Part shown: positions 26,714 to 35,115 of the stretch, in pieces
Position numbering within the stretch: position 1 is the stretch's first letter
Layout of the letters: the number at the start of each line of letters is the position of its first letter
Source of the DNA: Acidimicrobiia bacterium
GTDB lineage: Bacteria; Actinomycetota; Acidimicrobiia; Spongiisociales; SHLN01
Assembly (NCBI GenBank): GCA_029862065.1
Contig: JAOTYB010000003.1
Coordinates: 1-39,986, forward strand
Direction: 5' to 3'
DNA: 39,986 bases
Translations under genes and position numbers: made by a program
The notes under the pieces: generated by a model
Told to the model about the DNA's origin: nothing
What the model saw: only the letters and a program-made list of their open reading frames with translations
Databases searched by the model: none

Positions 26714-27694
26714 GTGCCGCCCTCCGTGTCCATCCTGCTCCCGGTACTCAACGAGGCCGACTTCCTCGACCCATGCCTGGCCAGTCTGACCGCCCAGGAC
26801 TACCAAGGCTCAATCGAGATCGTGGTAGCCGACGGCGGATCAACCGACGGCACCCGGGAACGGCTTGAGGAGCTGCACCGGCTCGGCCGGGTCGTCCTAG
26901 TTGACAATCCCGACCGGCGTCAGTGGGCCGGCCTCAACCGGTCGGCGGAGGTTGCATCCGGAGAAATCCTGGTGCGGGTGGACGGGCACTCGACCTACGA
27001 GCCGGATTACGTGGGTTCCTCGGTAGCGGCTCTTTCCGAGTCGGCGGCGACGGCGGTTGGCGGACGGATGATCCCAGAGAGCGACAATCCGATCGGCAAG
27101 GCGATCAGCTCGGCCATGGCCAGCCCCTGGGCTGTCGGACCCGCCCGCTATCGACATCAGACTCACCGATCCGAGGTAGACACCGTGTACCTCGGAGCAT
27201 TCCGGGCCGATGATTTCACCCGGCTGGGCGGCTATCGGGATCTGCCGGGGGTGGCCGAAGACACCGACCTGTATTACCGATGGCGAAAACAGGGTGCCTC
27301 AATCGTCCTCGACCCCGCCATCCGTTCCCGCTATCGCCCTCGCGACAGCTGGGGCGATCTTGCCCGCCAGTACTACCTCTACGGATGGGGCAAGGCCGAC
27401 ATGGTCTATGCCAATCATGAGCTCCCCAGTTGGCGTCCCTTGGCACCCTTAGCCCTGGTGGTTGGATTGATCGGAGGCGGGGTGCTGGCCGGCTTCCTGA
27501 TGTGGTGGCCGCTGCTGTCTCTGGTGGCGGCCTGGGCTGCCGTTCTCGGATGGGTGGCGTTGGCGGCGGGCGAAGGGCTCATCCATCGCCTCCGCACCGG
27601 ATTGGCCACCGCCACCATGCAGCTGGCCTTTGGCGCAGGGCTGCTGGGAGGCCTCCTGCGAGGGCCGGGACCACGGCGGCACCTCCGCGGGTAG
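26714..27694 (+). CDS. Glycosyltransferase family 2, membrane-associated
   Basis: VSILLPVLNEADFLDPCLASL; VVADGGSTDGTRE; C-terminal TM segments. Start trimmed from 26555 to GTG 26714. Confidence 0.9.
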   Translation: MPPSVSILLPVLNEADFLDPCLASLTAQDYQGSIEIVVADGGSTDGTRERLEELHRLGRVVLVDNPDRRQWAGLNRSAEVASGEILVRVDGHSTYEPDYVGSSVAALSESAATAVGGRMIPESDNPIGKAISSAMASPWAVGPARYRHQTHRSEVDTVYLGAFRADDFTRLGGYRDLPGVAEDTDLYYRWRKQGASIVLDPAIRSRYRPRDSWGDLARQYYLYGWGKADMVYANHELPSWRPLAPLALVVGLIGGGVLAGFLMWWPLLSLVAAWAAVLGWVALAAGEGLIHRLRTGLATATMQLAFGAGLLGGLLRGPGPRRHLRG

Positions 27695-27709
27695 TCACCG
27701 GGGAGCCCT

Positions 27710-28855
27710 TCAAGAATGGGGCGTGTGATACCACCCGCGAACCCGCGAGCTCATGATCCGCACCGGCAGCCATGCCAATCCGAAAACCACCAGCAGCGGA
27801 TAGCGCCAGAGGTAGCGGGCGGGGATTCGGTCCCGAATAAGGAAGATGATCGGCGCCCCGACCTGCAAGCCGACGATGATCGCCCACACCCACCACGGCC
27901 ACAGCAGATCGGTGAAGACGGCGGCGACCGCCAGGGCGGCTGAGATGGCCACCATGAAGGTGCGGCCGGGTTGGCTCTGACGGATGACCAGGTCGACCAG
28001 TCCCCACGAGCGGCGCCGGGCGGCTTCGATCAGCAGCGAGCGCCGGTATGTGCGGGCCACCGAGCGCTTGCCCGACATCCACCTGGCCCGCTGCCGCATG
28101 GCGACACCGATAGACGCCGGCTTCTGGTCGTACACCTTCACCGTGTGCAGCCAGGCAATCCGGTGGCCGGACATCACCAGGCGGGCCGCTTGTTCAGAAT
28201 CTTCCGTCAGTGCTCCGTTGTCGGACTCGAGCACCCAGGTAGCGGTTGGAGCAAAGGCGGTGCCGGTGCCGCCGAGGTCGGGGGCCCAGCCGAGGTTGTG
28301 TCTCGCCAGCTGAACCATCCGGTTGCTCGACCAGTAGCTGAGCGCTGAGGCAGTGGTGAGCCAGGAGGCGTCAGGGTTGGAGGTGTCAACGTAGGCCTGG
28401 GCGGCGTCGTAACCATTGTCGAGCGCCGCCGCCACTCCATTGAGGAAGGTCGGATCAACCCGATTGTCGGCATCCAATATCACCAACGACTCGTCCGGTT
28501 CGAGCGGGGCTGCGGCCAGATACCAGGCGAGGGCGGCCCCTTTTCCGTCCGGACCATCGTGGCGTTCGATCACCTGGGCAGGCGGGACGACCACTGCGGT
28601 GTCGTCGGTGCAGCGATCGGCAATCACAACCACCCGAACCTTTTTGGACGGATAGTCCTGGGCAGCCAGGTCGGCGAGAAGCGACCCGATGACGACCGCC
28701 TCGTTGTGAGCCGGGATGACAACCCGCAGCCGGCGTCGTCCCGACCCACGTCGGATGTTGGCCTGATGAGGCAGTCCCCACAATGCAACAACCAAGTTGT
28801 AGGCAGGCAGCGCGGCAACGAGTACCTGGGAAACGAGGAGAAGGATGCGTAACAT
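27710..28855 (-). CDS. Membrane glycosyltransferase family 2 (processive type)
   Basis: RVVIPAHNEAVVIGSLLADL; VIADRCTDDT; ILDADNRVDPTFL; QRARWMSGK (QxxRW); N- and C-terminal TMs. Start trimmed to MLRILLLVSQ. Confidence 0.9.
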   Translation of the reverse strand: MLRILLLVSQVLVAALPAYNLVVALWGLPHQANIRRGSGRRRLRVVIPAHNEAVVIGSLLADLAAQDYPSKKVRVVVIADRCTDDTAVVVPPAQVIERHDGPDGKGAALAWYLAAAPLEPDESLVILDADNRVDPTFLNGVAAALDNGYDAAQAYVDTSNPDASWLTTASALSYWSSNRMVQLARHNLGWAPDLGGTGTAFAPTATWVLESDNGALTEDSEQAARLVMSGHRIAWLHTVKVYDQKPASIGVAMRQRARWMSGKRSVARTYRRSLLIEAARRRSWGLVDLVIRQSQPGRTFMVAISAALAVAAVFTDLLWPWWVWAIIVGLQVGAPIIFLIRDRIPARYLWRYPLLVVFGLAWLPVRIMSSRVRGWYHTPHS

Positions 28856-28884
28856 CGCAGCCCGCAGGCTACCCGGGATGCGCC

Positions 28885-29976
28885 ATGTCCAACTCACACT
28901 CAATCGTCGTCGCCCTCGGCACCCGCCCGGAGATCATCAAGCTGGCGCCGATCATCCGCCTGCTCGGCGAGCGGGCCCGGGTCGTCCATACCGGCCAGCA
29001 CTACGATCCCGGCCTGTCCAAGGTGTTCTTCGATGCGTTTGGCCTCCCCGAGCCCACCTATCGGCTTGAGATCGGCGGCAGCACCCGGGCTACCCAATTG
29101 GGTGAGGCCACTCGCCTGATCGGCGAGCATCTCGCCAGTGAGCCCGCGGCGGCGGTAGTCGTGCAGGGCGACACCAACACCACTGCCGGTGCCGCCTTGG
29201 CCGCCAATGCCACCGAGACGCCGCTGGTGCACATTGAGGCCGGCCTCCGGTCGTTCGACCGGGCCATGCCCGAAGAGCACAACCGGATCGTCACCGACAT
29301 GCTGTCCGATCTGTGCTGCGCTCCGACTCAGGTGAGTGAGAAGAACTTGCTCGACAGCGGTATACCTGCCGACCGCATCGCCGTCACCGGCAACACGGTG
29401 GTGGAGGCCGTCCGTACCCTGCTGCCCGAAGACCGGTCCGCTTACCTCGAAGGTCATGGTGTCACCGCCAACGGTTATCTGCTGGCAACCTTCCACCGGC
29501 CGGAAAACGTTGATGACCCGGAGACGCTCGGGACCATCCTGTCAGAGTTGGCCGCCCTCGAGCTGCCCACCATCCTGCCAATCCACCCCCGAACTCGCGC
29601 CCGCATCGAGTCGTTCGGCCTGGGCGACCAGCTCGACCGCCTCATGGTCGTCGAGCCGATGGGCTTCCAGGAGTTCCTGGCGCTGTCGGCAGAGTGTGCG
29701 GCGCTCGTGAGCGACTCGGGAGGCGTCCAGGAGGAGGTCAGCGTGCTGAAAAGGCCGGTGCTGGTGGTGCGCCGCTCCACCGAACGGCCTGAGGTGCTGG
29801 GCACGTTTGCCGAGCGAGTTCTGCCGGGGCCCGAGATCAGCCGGATCGTTGGGCAGTGGATCGCCGACCTGCCGGCACTGCACGGCCGGCTAGCAGCCAT
29901 TCCCAGCCCCTACGGCGACGGGGATGCGGCCGAACTGTCGGTGACAGCGATCAACCAGCTGGTTGGGACCTCGTAG
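28885..29976 (+). CDS. wecB: UDP-N-acetylglucosamine 2-epimerase (non-hydrolysing)
   Basis: VALGTRPEIIKLAPIIRLL; VVHTGQHYD; VVQGDTNTTAGAALAA; HIEAGLRSFDRAMPEEHNRIVTD; SDSGGVQEE. Confidence 0.94.
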   Translation: MSNSHSIVVALGTRPEIIKLAPIIRLLGERARVVHTGQHYDPGLSKVFFDAFGLPEPTYRLEIGGSTRATQLGEATRLIGEHLASEPAAAVVVQGDTNTTAGAALAANATETPLVHIEAGLRSFDRAMPEEHNRIVTDMLSDLCCAPTQVSEKNLLDSGIPADRIAVTGNTVVEAVRTLLPEDRSAYLEGHGVTANGYLLATFHRPENVDDPETLGTILSELAALELPTILPIHPRTRARIESFGLGDQLDRLMVVEPMGFQEFLALSAECAALVSDSGGVQEEVSVLKRPVLVVRRSTERPEVLGTFAERVLPGPEISRIVGQWIADLPALHGRLAAIPSPYGDGDAAELSVTAINQLVGTS

Positions 29977-29990
29977 CTGCCCGCAGGGGC

Positions 29991-30016
29991 CGTGGCCGTT
30001 TACCATGAGGGCCACG
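29991..30016. promoter_or_regulatory. Inverted repeat (7-bp arms) enclosing a possible -10 element
   Basis: CGTGGCC (29991-29997) / GGCCACG (30010-30016); TACCAT (30000-30005) in the spacer. Confidence 0.35.
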
Positions 30017-30068
30017 TAAGGGAGGCGACAATCGTCAGGCGCGCACCATCATCCAGAGACGGCCGTTG

Positions 30069-31637
30069 ATGCGGTTCGCCTATGTCTCCTCCATCGTCCC
30101 CCGCCGTCGGGAGCTGGCATCTGGCCCCATCGACGCCGAGTGGGTCGTCGATGAACGCGGCTCTAACGAGGTGGTCGTCTTCGTCGATTACGAGAGTGAC
30201 GGCACCGACCTACTGCATGAGGCGGGAGTCGAATTCCATGTGGCCCCCAAGCGCACCGTCATCATGGCGGGCGACCAGGCCGAAACCTCCGAAGAGTTAC
30301 AGGCCCGCTTGCTCATGCAGCGGCATGCCGAGGCCCCGTTCGACGCCATCATTTACGACTCGGCGCACGCCACCGACTGGGCCTGGTACCAGCCGCAGCT
30401 AGCGGCCATCCCCCGTGGTGTCGCGCTCGGCGCAGGTCCGGCTCGCGACGTGCGCCTTGTCACGTCGGTCCCGGACCTGTTCGCCCGCCACGGTCGCACG
30501 CTGTGGGCGATGACGGGAACCCTGGCGTCCGCCGACTTCTTGATCAGTGACGTAGGGGCCGATGCCTACGGGATCGACCCGACCCGCCTGCCGCCCCGCT
30601 TTTCGCTCAACCCGCTGCCGACCGCCGTCGCCCCGAGCGGACCGGCCGGGCTGGTGGCCCTGGTGGCATTGAGCGAGAGCCCGACCGGGTTGGCGACGGT
30701 CGTTGAGCGGGGATTGGCCCAAGTGACGACCGACGAGAACACGGTGATGGCAGTCATCCACCCCGATGTGGCAGTCGGGAGCGAAACTACCCGCGACATC
30801 GTGTTCGCCAGCCTGCCGGCCAGCCTGCGCGGGCGGGTTCGGCTGGCGGAGCCGTCGAGCGACGGAGTGGCCGATGGGCTGCTGGCTCAAGCCGACGTCG
30901 TGGTGGCGGCACGGGTCTCAGACCTGGCCGTACGGGCGGTGTCGGACGCGGCCGCCAAGGTCGGCAGCGTGGTGCTGGAGGGAACCGGGTTTGAGGCGCC
31001 CCGCTTCGGTGACGGAGCACTCCGCAAGGCCGAGCATCCACACCCGGTGCTGATAGCCGTGGATGGTCCGCTGGATGCGCTCATTCCGGTAGTCGACGAG
31101 ATCATCGGGGAGGCCGCGGCGGTGGTCCTGCATACCGACAACGGCTCCTGGTCGGCCCGCCGATTGTGGAAGCTGCCGGGCTCGGCCCGCGGAGGTCTGC
31201 TGCTGGTGTGCGATCCGCTGCCCTATCACGGCGAGCCCGACCCGAGCAAGCCGGCCTTCGATCTCATCGGATTCGATGCCGCTTCCTGGCCGTCAATTCG
31301 GCGGATCATCCAGAGCTCCCAGACCCTGCACGACGTGGTGGAGATGGCAGCCAGTATCGCCAACGCCCATCGCGTGAACTTGCTGGCGTTGCCGGTGATG
31401 GGCATTGCCCACGGCCGCCTCAAATCCCAGCCTGAGGCTCCGGCCTGGATCACCGATTCGGGCTCGCTCCCCCAGCCGGTCCTGGGCACCGTCGACTCCG
31501 ACGGATCAGATGCTCCCGAAGTATCCACCGCCGGGGTCAAGGAGTGGGCGGAGTCGCATGGCTTCCGCGATCGAATTCGCCTCGCCCTTCCCTGGAAGTG
31601 GGGCATTCTCAACCGGGCGATGCGCGACCGGTGGTGA
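30069..31637 (+). CDS. Large uncharacterised protein of the polysaccharide locus, possibly GT-B-like
   Basis: 523-aa ORF; alternating alpha/beta-looking sequence without a recognised catalytic signature; stop overlaps next GTG. Confidence 0.65.
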   Translation: MRFAYVSSIVPRRRELASGPIDAEWVVDERGSNEVVVFVDYESDGTDLLHEAGVEFHVAPKRTVIMAGDQAETSEELQARLLMQRHAEAPFDAIIYDSAHATDWAWYQPQLAAIPRGVALGAGPARDVRLVTSVPDLFARHGRTLWAMTGTLASADFLISDVGADAYGIDPTRLPPRFSLNPLPTAVAPSGPAGLVALVALSESPTGLATVVERGLAQVTTDENTVMAVIHPDVAVGSETTRDIVFASLPASLRGRVRLAEPSSDGVADGLLAQADVVVAARVSDLAVRAVSDAAAKVGSVVLEGTGFEAPRFGDGALRKAEHPHPVLIAVDGPLDALIPVVDEIIGEAAAVVLHTDNGSWSARRLWKLPGSARGGLLLVCDPLPYHGEPDPSKPAFDLIGFDAASWPSIRRIIQSSQTLHDVVEMAASIANAHRVNLLALPVMGIAHGRLKSQPEAPAWITDSGSLPQPVLGTVDSDGSDAPEVSTAGVKEWAESHGFRDRIRLALPWKWGILNRAMRDRW

Positions 31638-33460
31638 CCGAATGGCCGACGGTCACCGTCATCATCGGTGGTGATGGTTCGACAGCGGAGGCCCGCCACA
31701 CAGCTGCGTCCCTCCGGCACAGTGTCTACCCGGGGGAGCTCCAGATCCTCAGCGGAGCCGAGGACGAGCTCGGCTCGCCGACGGAGATCGCCAACGATCA
31801 CGTAGGGGAAGCCAAAGGTGCATATATCTGGATGGTTCCCCCCGGCACCACCCTCGACCCCCACTGCCTTCACCGGCTGGTGATGCGTGCCGAGGCCGAC
31901 CCGGCGACGGTTGCCGTCGCCCTGCAGTGGCGGGCAAGTGACGGGTCGGTACTCGAGGCCGGCAGCCACCTGCTGGCCTCGGACGAAATCGGCCCGCTGT
32001 TCCACGGCGGTTCGCTGCCTGAGTGGCTGACCGGCGGACCCTATCGAACTCGGGTCAGCTCACAACCGTCGCTGCTCATCCGGGCGCAGGACTTCTTCGT
32101 CGCCGGTGGCTTCAATCTCGAGCTGGACGGGTCCCCCTATCAGGCCGCTTACCTGGCCCTCGCCCTGACGGCCGGTGGAAGCCGCATCGAGGTCGAGACC
32201 CGGGCCATTGCCTTCGCTCCCCCGGCCCAGCCGGTCAGCGAAAGCGAGCTGGTGCGGGGACGGAACGTCCTCCAGCGAGACTTCTCCGACGGCCTCAACC
32301 AGCTCCACTATCAGTCCTCTATCGACGCCGACCTCAGCGTGCTCCTCGGTGACCAACGCGGCACCCGCACGCTGTGGGCTGCCTCCCACTTGCCAGATCC
32401 CAACCGTTCGGGCGCTGATGCTCGCCACCTCGAGATGATCCAGGCGCTCGTGGCCGGTGAGGATGAGGTCGTTGTGTGGGCGACCCACACCGACGGATCG
32501 GACAGCCGGGCACTCGACAACCTGGGAATCCGGTGGGTGGCCCAACCGCACGTCCGCCGATGGGACCTGCGACAGAGCGACAAGAAGTTCCCCTGGCTGC
32601 GCGAGCTGGTTCGCCAGCTTCATTGGGATCACCTGGTGATCGCCGATCCAAACCTGGTGGCCAGGGTGGCCCCGCTTATCCGCGAGCATTCCCCAGACAC
32701 CGCCATCATTGCCGACCTGGGGAGTGTCCGCCACTCGGCCGCCCATGCTCCGGCGTCGGGGACCGCGGCCGGCTTCGACCTCCCCGGCCTCTCGGAGGTC
32801 GATGCCGTCGTGGCCGCCACTGGTCCCGACCAGGCGGCACTCGCCGGCGACCACCCTGCCTCGTTCGGGTTCTCCGCGCTCGGCCACGGTCAACCGGTAC
32901 CGGCCAACCGGGACGGCGGCCTTTTGTTCGTCGGCAATTTGCTGCATCGTCCGAATGCTGAGGCGATTGATTGGTGGACCGACTCCATCGCCGGACGGGT
33001 CGAGGCTCGCATGGGGCGACGAGTTCCGCTGCGGGTGGTTGGCAATGGCTCCGAGCTCTACCGCCACAACTGGAACCATCCCGCCAAGGTCGAGATCGGT
33101 GGATGGTGCCCGGACCTCAGTTTCGAGCTGAGCGACAGCCGGGTCTTTCTCGTGCCGCTCCTCTATGCGACTGGAACAGGCGGGCGCATCGCTACTGCCC
33201 TCGCCCACGGGGTCCCCACCGTGGTGTCTGTTCCCGCCGCCGCCATGCTGCCTGCAGAGCTGCGGGACCTGGTCAAGGTGGGAGAGACGGCCGACGAGTT
33301 GGCGGACCACGTCGCCACCCTCATGAGCGACGACGGGGCGTGGGGAGAGGCCTGTCGACGTTTGGCCGCCTGGGACGCACCCTTGTTCCGGCAACAACAG
33401 CAAGACGCGTTCGCCCGATGGGCAGCCACGCTTGAGACCTCGGTGCCCGCTTCGGCCTAG
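31634..33460 (+). CDS. Composite glycosyltransferase-like protein (degenerate GT2-like N-terminus + GT4/GT-B-like C-terminus)
   Basis: VTVIIGGDGSTAEARHTAASL; C-terminal LFVGNLLHRPNAEAIDWW, LRVVGNGSELY, VEIGGWCPDL, FLVPLLYATGTGGRIATALAHGVPTVVS. Confidence 0.78.
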   Translation: MTEWPTVTVIIGGDGSTAEARHTAASLRHSVYPGELQILSGAEDELGSPTEIANDHVGEAKGAYIWMVPPGTTLDPHCLHRLVMRAEADPATVAVALQWRASDGSVLEAGSHLLASDEIGPLFHGGSLPEWLTGGPYRTRVSSQPSLLIRAQDFFVAGGFNLELDGSPYQAAYLALALTAGGSRIEVETRAIAFAPPAQPVSESELVRGRNVLQRDFSDGLNQLHYQSSIDADLSVLLGDQRGTRTLWAASHLPDPNRSGADARHLEMIQALVAGEDEVVVWATHTDGSDSRALDNLGIRWVAQPHVRRWDLRQSDKKFPWLRELVRQLHWDHLVIADPNLVARVAPLIREHSPDTAIIADLGSVRHSAAHAPASGTAAGFDLPGLSEVDAVVAATGPDQAALAGDHPASFGFSALGHGQPVPANRDGGLLFVGNLLHRPNAEAIDWWTDSIAGRVEARMGRRVPLRVVGNGSELYRHNWNHPAKVEIGGWCPDLSFELSDSRVFLVPLLYATGTGGRIATALAHGVPTVVSVPAAAMLPAELRDLVKVGETADELADHVATLMSDDGAWGEACRRLAAWDAPLFRQQQQDAFARWAATLETSVPASA

Positions 33461-33468
33461 GCCGAAGC
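33449..33468. repeat. 20-bp perfect palindrome at the junction of convergent stop codons
   Basis: GCTTCGGCCTAGGCCGAAGC; central CTAG holds the TAG stop of both genes. Confidence 0.95.
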
Positions 33469-34197
33469 CTGATAGCCGTCGAACACGTCGCCGGCAGGAC
33501 CGAGCATCTTGATGTGTCCATGGTCTAGCCACAACGCCCGGGTGCTTACCTCCCGCAAGAGAGGGATGGAGTGAGAGACGATGACCACGGCCGCTCCCCC
33601 GGCAATGAGCTGCTTCATCCGGGCCTGTGACTTCTCCCGGAACGCCTTGTCACCCACCGACAACACCTCGTCGACTACCAGCACCTCGGGCTCGATATCG
33701 GTAGCGACGCTGAAAGCCAGACGGGCCAACATGCCGGAAGAGAAGGTGCGAGTCGGTACGTCAACGAACTCCTCAACCCCCGCCCATTCAACGATCTCGT
33801 CCACCCGATCCCGCAGCAGATTGGGATCCCGGCCCAACAGGGCGCCGTAGAGGACGATGTTTTCCCGAGCGGTTAGCTCCGGGTTCATGCCAGACCCGAG
33901 CTCAATCATGGGAGCCACCTGCCCCCGGACGATCACCCGCCCACCGGTGGGCGGCAACACCCGGGCTATGACTTTCATCAGTGTCGACTTGCCCGCTCCG
34001 TTCGGGCCGACCACACCGAAGATCTCCCCCTTGTTGACCGAGAAGCTCACTCCATCGAGGGCCTGAATCGACTCCATAGTCCGCTGCCTGCGCAGCGAAC
34101 GGAAGGTGGCTTCCTTGAGGGTGCCGACCTTTGATCGATCGAGGCGGTACCGAAGCGACACATCCCGCACTTCAATGGGCGGAGGGGCACCCGTCAC
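33457..34197 (-). CDS. wzt: Polysaccharide ABC transporter ATP-binding protein (Wzt/TagH-like, no C-terminal carbohydrate-binding domain)
   Basis: GVVGPNGAGKST Walker A; FSSGMLARLAFSVATDIEPEVLVVDEVLSVGD; start trimmed to GTG overlapping the permease stop. Confidence 0.9.
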   Translation of the reverse strand: MTGAPPPIEVRDVSLRYRLDRSKVGTLKEATFRSLRRQRTMESIQALDGVSFSVNKGEIFGVVGPNGAGKSTLMKVIARVLPPTGGRVIVRGQVAPMIELGSGMNPELTARENIVLYGALLGRDPNLLRDRVDEIVEWAGVEEFVDVPTRTFSSGMLARLAFSVATDIEPEVLVVDEVLSVGDKAFREKSQARMKQLIAGGAAVVIVSHSIPLLREVSTRALWLDHGHIKMLGPAGDVFDGYQASA

Positions 34198-35036
34198 AGT
34201 CGCGACACCACCCGGCGCCAGTTGCGAGAGAACACGTACACCCCGAAGATCAACGCCAGCACTGCCGAGCCGAACATCATCCCGATGGTCCACGCCGGGG
34301 GCGTCGGGCCCCCATACACCCACCACCGGAAGATAACCAGGAACGAATACACCGGATTGGCCTTCACGACATACTCGGCGGCCGTGCCTTCAACGAAGTC
34401 GATGGTCCAGAAGGTAGGAATGAGGTAATTGAATAGCTGCACGACCACCCGGGAGATATCCAGCACATCGCGGAAGTACACGGCGGCCGAGGCGATCACC
34501 AGCCCCGCTCCCGTGATGAGCATCAGCAACAGAACCAGCGGGATCGGAATCAGAATCACCGTCCACGGAATCCCCGGGCCAAGCACGAGAACCATGATGA
34601 AGAGCGGCAACAGGCTGAGGACGAAGTGGGTGGCGGCCGCCACCGCCGTGGCGAGAGAAAAGATCTCGGGCGGTATGTACATCTTGATGAGGATGTTGCG
34701 GCTGTTGACGATGGCCGAACCGGCGGCGATAACCCCCTGTGAGAAGTAGGTGGAGATGAGGATGCCGGCCGTCAGATACACCACATACGGTTCCTCCATA
34801 ACGCCGAATCGTCCGAAGATGTTGGAGAACACCACCCACAGCACGGCGATGGTGAGCATCGGGTTGAGAATGGTCCACCACACTCCCAACACCGATCGCT
34901 TGTAGCGAACGGTGAGGTCACGGGTCACCAGCAGCCGGATGAGCCCCCGGTATCTCCAGAAGTTCTGGAACTCAGATATCAGGGGCCGGCGGGCAAGGTC
35001 GGAGTCGTAATAGACCGTTGATTGGGCTGACGTCAC
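34194..35036 (-). CDS. wzm: Polysaccharide ABC transporter permease (Wzm/ABC-2 type)
   Basis: RDLTVRYKRSVLGVWWTILNPMLTIAVLWVVFSNIF and several TMs; GTG at 35036 preferred. Confidence 0.9.
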   Translation of the reverse strand: MTSAQSTVYYDSDLARRPLISEFQNFWRYRGLIRLLVTRDLTVRYKRSVLGVWWTILNPMLTIAVLWVVFSNIFGRFGVMEEPYVVYLTAGILISTYFSQGVIAAGSAIVNSRNILIKMYIPPEIFSLATAVAAATHFVLSLLPLFIMVLVLGPGIPWTVILIPIPLVLLLMLITGAGLVIASAAVYFRDVLDISRVVVQLFNYLIPTFWTIDFVEGTAAEYVVKANPVYSFLVIFRWWVYGGPTPPAWTIGMMFGSAVLALIFGVYVFSRNWRRVVSRL

Positions 35037-35102
35037 GGGACGGAATGGTACCCGGGGCCGGGTTATCGGGCGGGGATTGGCCTTGAGACGCCGGGGGTGG
35101 TC

Positions 35103-35108
35103 TACGCT
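35103..35108 (+). promoter_or_regulatory. Putative -10 element (TACGCT), 7 nt from GTG
   Basis: TACGCT-GCAATCC-GTG(35116). Confidence 0.45.
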
Positions 35109-35115
35109 GCAATCC

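Noticed and set aside
32060-33532. 490-aa minus-strand ORF opposite the composite GT gene
   Set aside because: Antisense to the better-supported plus-strand gene; no family motifs, Arg/Gly/Pro-rich.
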